Below, piece after piece: positions 52,722-61,771 of a stretch of DNA of 64,000 bases. The stretch covers positions 186,001 to 250,000 of the forward strand of contig NZ_ABCQ01000002.1 in the NCBI RefSeq assembly GCF_000170855.1, read 5' to 3'. A program made the position numbers and the translations under genes. The notes under the pieces are model-generated. The model was not told the DNA's origin. It saw only the letters and a list, made by a program, of their open reading frames with translations, and searched no databases. Numbering within the stretch: position 1 is the first letter of the stretch; each line of letters opens with the position of its first letter. This DNA comes from Moritella sp. PE36. GTDB lineage: Bacteria; Pseudomonadota; Gammaproteobacteria; Enterobacterales; Moritellaceae.

Positions 52722-53675
52722 CTACTTATCGGTATGAAGTAATTTCATACCCAGTGTTTTAGTACGTTCAAGATGATTTTTTAGGAATGGATGACACAAC
52801 TCTCTAAACCAAGTGTGTTCTGGATCTTGATGGTGTTTTGCATGCCACAACAAGTAATACTGCTGTGGTTTTAATTCGATCGGCAGTGCTATGATCCGAA
52901 GATTGTATGTCTGGGCAAAGTCTGCCGCGATATGCAATGGTGTCGTCAACAAGGTATCGGTCTTTAATAACAGTTCAATCGCAGACTGAAAAAACGGTAC
53001 CGATGCAAAGACTTGGCGCTGTTGGCCAAGCGCTGATAATGCCAGATCCACGGTGCTATCTTTATCACCACCACCGCTGATCAGGACATGTTTGGCATTA
53101 ATATATTCCGCCACCGATAAATCATCACCCTGACACAAAGGATGTTGACGGCGGCACACGACCACCAGCTGATCTTCACCGATACTCTTGCCATGTAAAT
53201 TTTCAGGCACAACATCGGTAATAGTACTGACTAGATCTAACGACATGTCAGCTAGCTCAGTTAACTTGTCTTTATGCCAAAGTTGGAATTCAACGCTGGC
53301 ATTAGATGCATCGACAGCCAACTCACAGCATATTGACGGTAAGATAGCTTGCGCAACATAATCACTCGAGGCAAGTGTAAATTGGCGTTGGCACAAACTT
53401 AGATCCATCACACTCGGCAAATACAAATTATCCAAGGTTCGCATCAATATCGGTAACTGCGTTTTTAATTCTTCGCCCTTACGTGTCAGTACAAAGTGGT
53501 TGCCCTCTCGGATCACGATCTTGTCATGAAATGCAGCGCGAATTTGCGTTAGGGTTTTACTTATCGCCGACTGCGTGACATTGAGTTGTCGTGCCGACTC
53601 GGTCAAATTACGGGTTTGTAATATCGAAATTAACGCCGGTAATAATTTGTAGTTATTCAAAGCAGCACTCGCCAT
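52722..53675 (-). CDS. LysR-family transcriptional regulator
   Basis: 317 residues. Helix-turn-helix: LPALISILQTRNLTESARQL, NVTQSAISKTLTQIRAAFHD; then the effector domain including QRQFTLASSDYVAQAILP. It is 85 bases upstream of the LysE-type gene on the same strand, and divergent from the 2-oxoglutarate oxygenase gene at 53859, so either could be its target. Confidence 0.9.
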   Translation of the reverse strand: MASAALNNYKLLPALISILQTRNLTESARQLNVTQSAISKTLTQIRAAFHDKIVIREGNHFVLTRKGEELKTQLPILMRTLDNLYLPSVMDLSLCQRQFTLASSDYVAQAILPSICCELAVDASNASVEFQLWHKDKLTELADMSLDLVSTITDVVPENLHGKSIGEDQLVVVCRRQHPLCQGDDLSVAEYINAKHVLISGGGDKDSTVDLALSALGQQRQVFASVPFFQSAIELLLKTDTLLTTPLHIAADFAQTYNLRIIALPIELKPQQYYLLWHAKHHQDPEHTWFRELCHPFLKNHLERTKTLGMKLLHTDK

Positions 53676-53858
53676 ACAAAAGAATCAGTTAGCCATAATA
53701 ACGTAAATTTTCTTGTCGTGATTTTAAAAGTTAACTATCTGACCTTGCTCATTAAATAATGATATTGCGATTTAGCTAGCTGGAACGCCGCTTATTAGTC
53801 TTTTTTCATGTGCTAAAATTGATATCAACTGAGCAAACAGTGTGAAAGTAGGTGAACG

Positions 53859-54680
53859 ATGAACAGACTCGATATCGCAGACTTAATTATCGATAAAATA
53901 ACTGAGCAAGCTGAAACAGTCAAAGATATGTATGAGAGCTCTGTCAGTAATATTGGTTACTTCTATATTGATAACTTCCTTCCCGTTGATTTAGCCACAA
54001 AAATATACGATGTATTTCCCAGCTATAACGACATGATGCTCATTGGTGGCAAATATAACCTCAGAGAATACAAATACGTCACCGCACAAATGAATGATCA
54101 CCATCCACTATTAGAAGAAACTATTTTTGCATTTCAAGATCATCGTATTCTTGCCTTAGTTAAAAATATTTGTGGTATTGATAGCCTCTATCCCGATGAA
54201 AATCTGTATGCGGGGGGGATTTCATTGATGCACCAAGGCCAGTTCCTCAACCCGCATTTAGACAATTCACATGAAAAAGACCGCAAACAATGGCGTGTTC
54301 TCAACCTCTTATATTATGTAACACCAGATTGGCAGCAGGCCAACGGCGGTAATTTAGAACTCTGGCCCGATGGCATCGAAAACAAACAGCTCACCATAGA
54401 TAGCTCATTCAATCGACTCATCGTCATGGCCACACATGACAAATCATGGCACTCCGTTAGCCCTATCACCGCCGATAAAAATAGAACCTGTGTATCAAAT
54501 TATTACTTTTCAGATACTGCGCTCAAACCCACAGATCAATTCCATGTCACTTCATTTCGCGGCAGACCCGATCAGGGCGTCAGAGATGTGGCTTTACAAG
54601 CTGATAATGCGTTGCGTCAAGGCGTGCGAAAACTGTTTCCTTTGGGAATGATAAAAACCAAGCAGATTTATAAAAAGTAA
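53859..54680 (+). CDS. 2-oxoglutarate/Fe(II)-dependent oxygenase (prolyl-hydroxylase-like)
   Basis: 273 residues. Iron ligands: His133-x-Asp135 in NPHLDNSHEKD and His198 in DKSWHSVSPI; 2-oxoglutarate-binding Arg209 in DKNRTCVSNYYFSD. The N-terminal YFYIDNFLPVDLATKIYDVF fits the P4H-type family often found beside sugar or peptide biosynthesis genes, but none is close here. The substrate is unknown. GTAGGTGAACG precedes the ATG. Divergent from a LysR gene. Confidence 0.85.
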   Translation: MNRLDIADLIIDKITEQAETVKDMYESSVSNIGYFYIDNFLPVDLATKIYDVFPSYNDMMLIGGKYNLREYKYVTAQMNDHHPLLEETIFAFQDHRILALVKNICGIDSLYPDENLYAGGISLMHQGQFLNPHLDNSHEKDRKQWRVLNLLYYVTPDWQQANGGNLELWPDGIENKQLTIDSSFNRLIVMATHDKSWHSVSPITADKNRTCVSNYYFSDTALKPTDQFHVTSFRGRPDQGVRDVALQADNALRQGVRKLFPLGMIKTKQIYKK

Positions 54681-54949
54681 GTAAATAAATTTAAACGTTA
54701 GATAAAAGTGCAGGTTTACAACATCTAAATAAACACAGATAAATAAGGAGTAAATTGCACTTTAATTTCTGACAACCAATTAGAATAAACATACTTACAT
54801 ACAGTTTAACTAATAAAAACAACAAGATATAAAGTATTTTATTGTTTTCATTCTAATGATAACATTTACTTCTTAAGCAATAGACAACCGACCTATTTAA
54901 AGTATGATGCTGCAAAAACTCATATCCCCATACTCTAAATAAGGTTAAT

Positions 54950-56884
54950 ATGAAAAAAACTCTTCTTGCGTTATGCGTTAGTTCAATACTTGTTGGCTGT
55001 GGTTCAGATTCTGATTCATCGACGGATACACCCACGAATCCACCATCAAATGGGCAAGTAATAGCTTTATTCATGGATGTTCAACCAGTAATGGGGGCTG
55101 ATTACAATTGTGATACTGGTGATACAGGTTCTACATCTGAATTAGGTCAATTTACTGTTACTGAAGGTGCGATTTGCGACTTTGAATTAGATGGTTATGC
55201 TATCGGCTCTAACCGCGAAGGGATTACGAGTAAAAATAATCAGATCACAGCTTACTCACTAGATGCTCAAACTGATCAACGTGTCGCTACTTTGAACACT
55301 GTAGCTCCAACTCCAGAGCAGTACGCAGCAAACATTTCAGCTCTTCTTCAGTCTATCGATGTAATCCAAACAGATGACAAACTTGATACGAGTGATGTTG
55401 TTGGTGAAAGCTTAATTGAAGCTGAACCTCTAGCGGCTATTGATGATATGACATTTGAAGCAGCTCTAATCACTGTTGAAGTTGAGGTTGAAGTTGATGG
55501 TAAACCAACTGTCGTTCCTCTTCCAACAGAAAATATTAAAGCGCCTTCAGAAGCAAAAGATGATCTAAATAATCAATATACCAGTGAAAATATAGCGCAA
55601 ATAGTTTTAGATCTTCAGGACTTATTAACAGGCAACATAACAACTGTTGATATTGAAGCTAAACTAAATGAATACAGAACATTGCTTGAAAGTTCAGATA
55701 GTAGTAATGGCTACCACCAAAAAGCATTTGATGCCATCTTAGAAATTGCGGAAATAGCGAACATGGAAGAAGTGGCTGCTCGCGTAGATATCACAGGTTC
55801 CGATTATTCAGAAATGCTATCAACAGTCATTGAGTCTTCATTCACCCCTGATGTAATCATCGAATTAATCGAAACGCCTATTGGTACAACAGAAGACGTA
55901 TCTAAAATTCTTACTGAAGCTGCTAATCGCTTAGTACATGCAAGTGAAAGACTTGCTGCAGCAATGCCTGGCGAAGGTTATGTATTACCTTATTCTGAAG
56001 AATCTGATGAAGCTTTAACTTATCAAGACTCTCTTGTCATCCGAACTGCAGCTCTTGGCGCAGCGAATGTATTATATACGCTTTCAGCTTATAGCGCGGG
56101 TGATGATACTTATTACCTTCCTCAATCAGAAACATTTAAAGATATTGATGCGGTAAATGAAACATACACTTGGAATGAAAACCCTCCTATTAGTTGGGAC
56201 GATGTTCAACTAGATATTGATGCTGAGTTTGATTTATATTCATATGACCCTAGTGGTTACTATGCCGATTCATCATTATTTAGTTATAGAAAAAATGCTG
56301 CTCAACTATTAACATCAGCAAAATCAGCACTTACTAATGCAGTAACGGTTTCTAAACTTATTAATTTATCAAGCTTTGTGGACGAAGAAGATGTTGAAGA
56401 AATTGCAAAAATTATTTCAGATCTCGATAACCATTTAGATAATCCATCTTCATCTCTATCTATCGATGAAGATGGTGAGTTAACATATATTAATCTTCAT
56501 GCGTTCTACAACACTCAAACCGGTATCGACAGCTCTGATTTTAATATAACAACAAATAGCTATACATGTGATACATCAGATCTTGGCAATAATCAGGCAC
56601 AATATGATATTGCCCTTTCTAAAATATTTTCAGAACCGACATGCTCACACCAAGCAAATTATAAAATGATTGATTTGTGGGGGAATGAATATACCAACTG
56701 GGATGTTATTAAAGTTATAAACAACACCTACACTGAAGATTCTTCGATTACAACTTTCATCCCTGCCGTAGATGCTGATTTTGAAGTAAATATAACAGAA
56801 TCAAATAACTCAACAATTCTTGATGTTGTTTGGTGTGGTATTGATGAAGATACTGAAGAAAAAGTAAGTTGCGTTGAAGAATAA
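54950..56884 (+). CDS. Large acidic lipoprotein, unknown function
   Basis: 644 residues. The lipobox is SILVGC (Cys17), followed by GSDSDSSTDTPTNPPSNG, a Ser/Thr/Asp-rich linker typical of surface lipoproteins. The rest is strongly acidic and shows no domain I can name; three CxxxxC-like spaced Cys pairs occur (YNCDTGDTG..., YTCDTSD..., TCSHQANY...). Codon use is AT-rich and similar to the neighbour at 56905. AAGG is just before the ATG. The next gene starts 20 bases later, but a strong terminator overlaps its beginning, so they may be only partly co-transcribed. Confidence 0.8.
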   Translation: MKKTLLALCVSSILVGCGSDSDSSTDTPTNPPSNGQVIALFMDVQPVMGADYNCDTGDTGSTSELGQFTVTEGAICDFELDGYAIGSNREGITSKNNQITAYSLDAQTDQRVATLNTVAPTPEQYAANISALLQSIDVIQTDDKLDTSDVVGESLIEAEPLAAIDDMTFEAALITVEVEVEVDGKPTVVPLPTENIKAPSEAKDDLNNQYTSENIAQIVLDLQDLLTGNITTVDIEAKLNEYRTLLESSDSSNGYHQKAFDAILEIAEIANMEEVAARVDITGSDYSEMLSTVIESSFTPDVIIELIETPIGTTEDVSKILTEAANRLVHASERLAAAMPGEGYVLPYSEESDEALTYQDSLVIRTAALGAANVLYTLSAYSAGDDTYYLPQSETFKDIDAVNETYTWNENPPISWDDVQLDIDAEFDLYSYDPSGYYADSSLFSYRKNAAQLLTSAKSALTNAVTVSKLINLSSFVDEEDVEEIAKIISDLDNHLDNPSSSLSIDEDGELTYINLHAFYNTQTGIDSSDFNITTNSYTCDTSDLGNNQAQYDIALSKIFSEPTCSHQANYKMIDLWGNEYTNWDVIKVINNTYTEDSSITTFIPAVDADFEVNITESNNSTILDVVWCGIDEDTEEKVSCVEE

Positions 56885-56904
56885 CACTTCACTTAACGCT
56901 TATT

Positions 56905-57384
56905 ATGCTTAGATTTTTACTTTGTATAATAATATTAACACCATCATTGGCAAATGCCCTTGATGGTGTTTTTATTATGGATAATGCCACAGAGACACAG
57001 TACAGCTTGCATACTAAAGGTGTATATAAAGTTTATTATAAGATAAAAACTAAAGAGCGAATTAATACTAAAAACAAACAAACACTTAAGCTAAGTTCGA
57101 AAAAAAATACTGCTAAGCAAGTGCTTCAATATAAATCCGGTAGCCTTTCATTTGCGAATGTAGAAATCCATTTTAAATTAGCTTATTACTATCGAGGTGT
57201 TTTTTATATGGAGCAAGCAAGAGGTGTTATAGACGGAGTTCATTTTAACACTCGAGAACTTTCATTTAATGATACGAAGCAACACCTTAATGCTGAGCGG
57301 ATTGTATTTACGAAACAGAATAAAATTTCAATTACCAAACAATTTTCTAGATTAGTACCTAATGATCTAGTATTACAGCAATAG
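56905..57384 (+). CDS. Small secreted protein, unknown function
   Basis: 159 residues with a signal peptide (MLRFLLCIIILTPSLANA). The mature part is basic and Lys/Thr/Tyr-rich, with beta-strand character; no family recognised. It follows the large lipoprotein closely and may be its partner. The hairpin of an intrinsic terminator lies inside its signal-peptide region (56937-56976), so expression would depend on read-through or on a promoter inside the upstream gene. Confidence 0.6.
   Translation: MLRFLLCIIILTPSLANALDGVFIMDNATETQYSLHTKGVYKVYYKIKTKERINTKNKQTLKLSSKKNTAKQVLQYKSGSLSFANVEIHFKLAYYYRGVFYMEQARGVIDGVHFNTRELSFNDTKQHLNAERIVFTKQNKISITKQFSRLVPNDLVLQQ
56937..56976 (+). terminator. Intrinsic terminator inside the start of the small secreted gene
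   Basis: AACACCATCA (56937-56946) and TGATGGTGTT (56961-56970) form a perfect 10-bp stem; the loop contains a further GGC/GCC pairing. TTTTTATT follows directly. It lies about 50 bases past the stop of the large lipoprotein gene. Confidence 0.8.
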
Positions 57385-57515
57385 CCCAAAAAAAAATCGT
57401 AAACCTGCCCATTTTAATAAAATTTTAGCTAAACCCAATTACCAGCCATTTCTATCGTCCATAATTAAATTGATTGAAGCGTTACTTCGCGTTCACTTAC
57501 CCGCAAGGATCAGCA

Positions 57516-58037
57516 ATGGACAATACAGTCAAAAAAATCGGACTCAGTGGCTCCTGCTATTGGTGTACCGAGGCTATCTTTTTATCGCTGCGCGGTGTGA
57601 CGAAAGTAGAACAAGGCTGGTTATCTTCTTTTGCTGACGATGATTGGTTTTCAGAAGGTATTATTGTCACGTTCATGCCCGACGTGATTAGTTTAAAAAA
57701 TATCATATCCATTCATTTACACACTCATAGCTGTGCCAAAGCCCATTCCATGCGCGATAAATATCGCAGCGCCGTCTATGCCATGGATCCTTATCAGAAC
57801 ACTGAAATAAAACATAATCTAGCATTATTACAAGATGAATTTGAACTGCCTTTGATCACCCGCGCTTATGCATTTAATCAATTTAAACCGTCAGATGGAT
57901 CCATGCAAAACTATTATTACAGCGATCCACAACGGCCATTTTGTGAAAACATCATCACCCCTAAATTAAAGAAATTATTCGCTAGCCATGCTCATTTAAT
58001 GAATAAAGACAAATTGGCAACAACACTCAGCGCATAA
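57516..58037 (+). CDS. MsrA-like peptide methionine sulfoxide reductase (divergent)
   Basis: 173 residues from the ATG at 57516 with AAGGA close upstream. The catalytic centre reads GLSGSCYWCTEAIFLSLRGV, matching the usual GGCFWGVE site with one Cys as nucleophile; WFSEGIIVTFMPDVISLKNI and MRDKYRSAVYA also match MsrA (compare GTQYRSAIY). Missing or altered are the GGY segment and the HD/ND motif. It should reduce methionine-S-sulfoxide in proteins, but the divergence could mean a different substrate. Confidence 0.68.
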   Translation: MDNTVKKIGLSGSCYWCTEAIFLSLRGVTKVEQGWLSSFADDDWFSEGIIVTFMPDVISLKNIISIHLHTHSCAKAHSMRDKYRSAVYAMDPYQNTEIKHNLALLQDEFELPLITRAYAFNQFKPSDGSMQNYYYSDPQRPFCENIITPKLKKLFASHAHLMNKDKLATTLSA

Positions 58038-58061
58038 ATATAGCGACGATTAAAAAATAAT

Positions 58062-58230
58062 TGGTGGTTAAACTAGCAACCATCAGTGCGCTAACAAGCA
58101 GCTTGGATGAAGGTGGTTAATTTGAAGTTAAAGTACCAGTAGCAAATGTAGATACCGGTATGTCGAACCGTAATGACCGCCTTAATTCATTATTCTTTAA
58201 CTCTGCAATCCAACTATTGCGATTAGCGGC
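58062..58230 (+). pseudogene. YceI-family fragment with in-frame stop
   Basis: One plus-strand frame reads KLATISALTSSLDEGG, then a TAA stop, then FEVKVPVANVDTGMSNRNDR and LNSLFFNSA. This is the central region of a YceI-type (lipid-binding, beta-barrel) periplasmic protein, where a conserved (V)DTG-x-x-x-RN-x-R segment is typical. There is no start codon or signal peptide and the sequence ends within about 55 residues. Judged a degraded remnant. Confidence 0.55.
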
Positions 58231-58269
58231 CTTTGAAATAGCGGTTCACCCTTTTCCAGCCCCTCATAT

Positions 58270-59052
58270 TTAAACTGACTGTTTCATATATTGTTTCGGT
58301 GGTCTGCCTAACGTCTTCTTAAAAAAGGTAATAAAAGCACTGACCGACTCATAACCTAAATCTTCTGATACTCGTTGTACCGATTCATTTGATGACAGTT
58401 TTTGCAATGCCATTACCAAGTGTAGTTGCCCACGCCAACGACCAAATGTCATCCCCACCTCTTGCTTCACCAATCGAGAAAATGTTCTTTCACTCATCGC
58501 AAATAACGACGCCCACTCCCCGACTGTTTTGCGGTCGGCTGGATTAGCCAATAACAAATGAGCAATCTTATTGAGTCTCGGTTCTGCAGGGATAGGAAAA
58601 TCAAAGTGCTCTTTCGGCATACGGATCAGCTCATCAATCAATACTTGCGCGAGTCTCACTGTCGCGTCATCAGATGCATAGTCCTGCTTCTTACTTGCTA
58701 AACTAATAATGAGTTCACGCAGTAAAGGCGAGATTGATAATGTGCAACTTTTATCGGGTATGCCGGGAATATCAGGATCAACAAATAACATACAGACATC
58801 TGAACTTAACGAAATATGATTGCTGTGTGACACTTGGCTTGGGATCCATACCGCACAATTTGCCGGCACCATCCATATGGCATCCGCAATTGAACAACGG
58901 ACAAAACCTGTTAACGGCATCACTAATTGACACTTCACGTGTTGATGAACAGGCATTTCCAGACCACGTTCAAGACTCGACGTACGTAATGCATTAACAC
59001 TTTCGACGTACTCATCCGAATCAAAATCTAAAGCAATATTAGGTAACGTCAT
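58270..59052 (-). CDS. AraC-family regulator, NimR-like
   Basis: 260 residues. N-terminal cupin (MPVHQHVKCQLVMPLTGFVR and WMVPANCAVWIPSQVSHSNH); C-terminal helix-turn-helix with VGEWASLFAMSERTFSRLVK and VSEDLGYESVSAFITFFKKT. E. coli NimR (YeaM) has the same design and controls the divergent exporter NimT. Here the CynX/NimT-like MFS gene is also divergent, about 100 bases away, so the pair is probably equivalent. Confidence 0.85.
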   Translation of the reverse strand: MTLPNIALDFDSDEYVESVNALRTSSLERGLEMPVHQHVKCQLVMPLTGFVRCSIADAIWMVPANCAVWIPSQVSHSNHISLSSDVCMLFVDPDIPGIPDKSCTLSISPLLRELIISLASKKQDYASDDATVRLAQVLIDELIRMPKEHFDFPIPAEPRLNKIAHLLLANPADRKTVGEWASLFAMSERTFSRLVKQEVGMTFGRWRGQLHLVMALQKLSSNESVQRVSEDLGYESVSAFITFFKKTLGRPPKQYMKQSV

Positions 59053-59148
59053 ACACTGTCCGTATTTAGCAATAAAATGTCAATATACACAAATTCAGTA
59101 TAATCGGATATGGATAATATAGTGGCATAGCTTCAAGAGGACGCAAAT

Positions 59149-60420
59149 ATGTCACACAATTCTGCACGCAACATTGTTCAGCCCGCACTGGTTATTATCG
59201 GCATTTTACTTATAGCCAGTAATCTCCGAGGTCCTATAACAGGCATAGGACCAATCTTAGCATTCATCTCTGACGATCTTAATTTGTCAGCCACGCAAGC
59301 CGGTATGTTAACCACACTACCACTGCTCGCCTTTGCTATTTTTTCACCTCTTTCATCGGGACTAGCTCGTAAGATCGGCCTTGAACCATCATTAATGTTG
59401 GCACTGCTTGCTATCACTAGCGGTATTGTTATCCGCTCTGCAGGCTCAACACTAACCCTGTACTTAGGCACTTGTATCATCGGCATCGGTATTGCGATAG
59501 GCAATGTACTCTTACCCAGCTTGCTAAAACGCGACTTTCCCAACAAAGTACCGACATTGACCGCTATTTATGTATTAATGATGGGGGTTGGCGCAACCAT
59601 TAGTTCAAGCACCACAATCCCGATGCTTAACCTGGCTAATTCGCTTAATGTTACGGCGATCCCAGATTGGGCATTCGCATTAGCCACTACGCTCGTCCTG
59701 CCTCTTATCACGATGCTAGTTTGGCTACCACAAACAAGCCATCACACAAAACCGGCTACGGACACTGCCGACATTGATAGCCATAGTTATATGTGGCGTT
59801 CTGCAGCCGCTTGGCAAGTCTCTGGGTTCTTGGCGTTAAACTCATTTATTATGTACGCCTTTATTGCTTGGTTACCGAGTATCTTAGTGAGCAATGGTTA
59901 TTCAGAACATCAAGCGGGTTACATCCATGGGATTCTACAACTCGCCTCTGCAGCACCGGCTATCGTATTAATTCCACTCATGGCAAAGGTAAAAGATAAA
60001 CGTGTACTTAGCTTAATAATGACAATACTGGCATTCATTGGGATCACCGGGTTACTCATGATGCCCCAACACGCGGTCGCCTGGGTGATGATGCTTGGTT
60101 TTAGCTGTGGGGGTGGTTTTATTCTCGGATTATCCTTTGTCGGCCTGCGTACTCATAACGCACACCAAGCAGCCGCATTGTCAGGGATGGCACAATGCAT
60201 AGGTTATCTATTTGCAGCAACGGGGCCGATTATTTTTGGTTCACTGCATGAAACAACAGGTAGTTGGGATATGCCCTTAATCATCACTGCTGGTATCAGT
60301 ATTATATGGGCAAGCTTAGCGGTGAAGGCAGGCAGATCAGCGGTCATTACCCACCAGCTCAATCCATCGGATAATCTACCAAGCGAGCAAACGAGTAATC
60401 CAGTGATCAATGAACTTTAG
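59149..60420 (+). CDS. CynX/NimT-family MFS transporter
   Basis: 423 residues with 12 helices. The family opening ASNLRGPITGIGPILAFISD and LPLLAFAIFSPLSSGLARKI are characteristic of CynX/NimT. NimT of E. coli exports 2-nitroimidazole and is repressed by NimR. The divergent NimR-like gene supports that role; the natural substrate is unknown. AAGAGGACGC lies before the ATG. It ends 4 bases from the convergent tag gene. Confidence 0.87.
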   Translation: MSHNSARNIVQPALVIIGILLIASNLRGPITGIGPILAFISDDLNLSATQAGMLTTLPLLAFAIFSPLSSGLARKIGLEPSLMLALLAITSGIVIRSAGSTLTLYLGTCIIGIGIAIGNVLLPSLLKRDFPNKVPTLTAIYVLMMGVGATISSSTTIPMLNLANSLNVTAIPDWAFALATTLVLPLITMLVWLPQTSHHTKPATDTADIDSHSYMWRSAAAWQVSGFLALNSFIMYAFIAWLPSILVSNGYSEHQAGYIHGILQLASAAPAIVLIPLMAKVKDKRVLSLIMTILAFIGITGLLMMPQHAVAWVMMLGFSCGGGFILGLSFVGLRTHNAHQAAALSGMAQCIGYLFAATGPIIFGSLHETTGSWDMPLIITAGISIIWASLAVKAGRSAVITHQLNPSDNLPSEQTSNPVINEL

Positions 60421-60424
60421 CTAA

Positions 60425-60988
60425 TTATTTCAACTCGTGATGACGGAAGCAATCGGTGGTGTGATCGTTAACCATGCCGATTGCTTGCATAAAGGCATAA
60501 CAGATCGTGGGCCCGACAAAGTTAAAACCCCGCTTCTTCAAATCTTTACTCATGGCTTCTGAGAGTTCAGTTTTAGCGGGTATTCCAGCCTGTGAGGGTA
60601 AATCGTTTTGCAGGGTAACACCGTTAACAAAAGCCCAAATATAAGCATCAAACGAACCAAACTCGGCTTGAATATTCAAAAAGCCCTTGGCATTTTTTAT
60701 CGCTGATCTTATCTTTAAGGTATTACGGACAATCCCCTCATTAGCAAGTAGGCGCTTAACATCGTCTTCGGTGTAATTGGCGATAATCGTATAATCAAAC
60801 TGATGAAAAGCGTTTCGATAGTTTTCACGTTTTCTTAATATGGTGATCCAGCTGAGTCCGGCTTGCGCACCTTCTAAGATCAGAAATTCAAATAAGCGTT
60901 GTTCGTCATGAACTGGCAGGCCCCACTCTTCATCATGATAAGCTACGTATAATGGGTCTTCCCCACACCAAGTACATCTGTTTTTCAT
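60425..60988 (-). CDS. tag: DNA-3-methyladenine glycosylase I
   Basis: 187 residues from the ATG at 60988 (AAGGA 7 bases upstream; the frame extends further only to a weaker start). It matches Tag of E. coli along its length: CTWCGEDPLYVAYHDEEWG (zinc Cys and His), LEGAQAGLSWITILRKRENY with the catalytic Glu, and RGFNFVGPTICYAFMQAIG; zinc ligands near the C-terminus in DHTTDCFRHHE. It removes 3-methyladenine from DNA to start base-excision repair. Confidence 0.95.
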   Translation of the reverse strand: MKNRCTWCGEDPLYVAYHDEEWGLPVHDEQRLFEFLILEGAQAGLSWITILRKRENYRNAFHQFDYTIIANYTEDDVKRLLANEGIVRNTLKIRSAIKNAKGFLNIQAEFGSFDAYIWAFVNGVTLQNDLPSQAGIPAKTELSEAMSKDLKKRGFNFVGPTICYAFMQAIGMVNDHTTDCFRHHELK

Positions 60989-61016
60989 TATTTGTCCTTT
61001 AGTCGCGATAAACAAA

Positions 61017-61541
61017 TCAGCAGCCAGCTGTTTCAACAGTAAATTCTTGAGTCTCGCTGGTATGGTGATATTCGGCGTAACATAAATCGTTGCTCAAATC
61101 CCCTGTGCCATAACCAATACGCGAGTAGCCATTATCTTCGAAAACGGTAATTTCAGAATAAGTCGCGGTTCGAGAGATATTATTTTTAATCACATCCAGT
61201 GGGGCGCCTAATTCTAGGAAGGTCTCAATAAAGTAGGTATTTGGCGTTAGGGCTTCACTTTTCGTTTCTGGATAGCCACGATAAAACTGATAATCCCCAT
61301 AGTCGGTTGCGATGGTGACATCATCACCCAATAGATTGTCGATTTGGGATTTCATATGCAGCAATCGCACAGTCGCCCTCAGGCTACCGTGAAAATTTTC
61401 AACCGTTTCTTTTTTTGCATCATCTTTTAAATCAATAAAACGTGGTACAGCCGTTGCCGTAAGCACACCAAGCACAATAATAGTAATAACCAATTCAATT
61501 AGCGTAAAACCCTTATTCTTTTTAGACGCAGTAAAGTCCAT
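61017..61541 (-). CDS. Type IV pilin-like protein (prepilin)
   Basis: 174 residues. A class III signal KKNKG-FTLIELVITIIVLG with cleavage after Gly11 and Glu5 of the mature protein is present; the hydrophobic N-terminal helix follows. A Cys near 152 and the C-terminal Cys174 can form the usual disulfide loop. MSHA-type or general pseudopilin. No other pilus gene lies nearby, so it is an isolated minor pilin or an orphan of a larger system. The ribosome site GAGAG is supplied by the last copy of a 20-bp repeat. Confidence 0.83.
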   Translation of the reverse strand: MDFTASKKNKGFTLIELVITIIVLGVLTATAVPRFIDLKDDAKKETVENFHGSLRATVRLLHMKSQIDNLLGDDVTIATDYGDYQFYRGYPETKSEALTPNTYFIETFLELGAPLDVIKNNISRTATYSEITVFEDNGYSRIGYGTGDLSNDLCYAEYHHTSETQEFTVETAGC

Positions 61542-61546
61542 TTTCT

Positions 61547-61606
61547 CTCTCTGTTAAACGTTTGTGCTCTCTGTTAGAGATTTGTACTCTCTGTTAGAAA
61601 TTTGCA
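61547..61606. repeat. 20-bp tandem repeat upstream of the pilin gene
   Basis: CTCTCTGTTAAACGTTTGTG, CTCTCTGTTAGAGATTTGTA, CTCTCTGTTAGAAATTTGCA: three units. On the minus strand each holds an AACAGAGAG that resembles a Shine-Dalgarno sequence; the copy next to the gene serves as its ribosome site. Confidence 0.75.
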
Positions 61607-61711
61607 ACAGTATGCCCCATAAAATACTTAGTACCATATGTTAATTACAAAATAATTAATTCATCTTTAACTATTTTACTATGTGATTAATAATAGCCTG
61701 ATTTCTTTAAG

Positions 61712-61753
61712 CAAAAATAAAAAAGCGCCACACCGATAGCGATGTCACGCTTT
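61712..61753 (-). terminator. Terminator after the permease gene
   Basis: On the minus strand AAAGCGTGACATCG (61753-61740) pairs with CGGTGTGGCGCTTT (61735-61722), mostly paired with two G-U pairs and one mismatch, followed by TTTTATTTTTG. Confidence 0.8.
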
Positions 61754-61771
61754 CTTAACTAAAAATATCGC

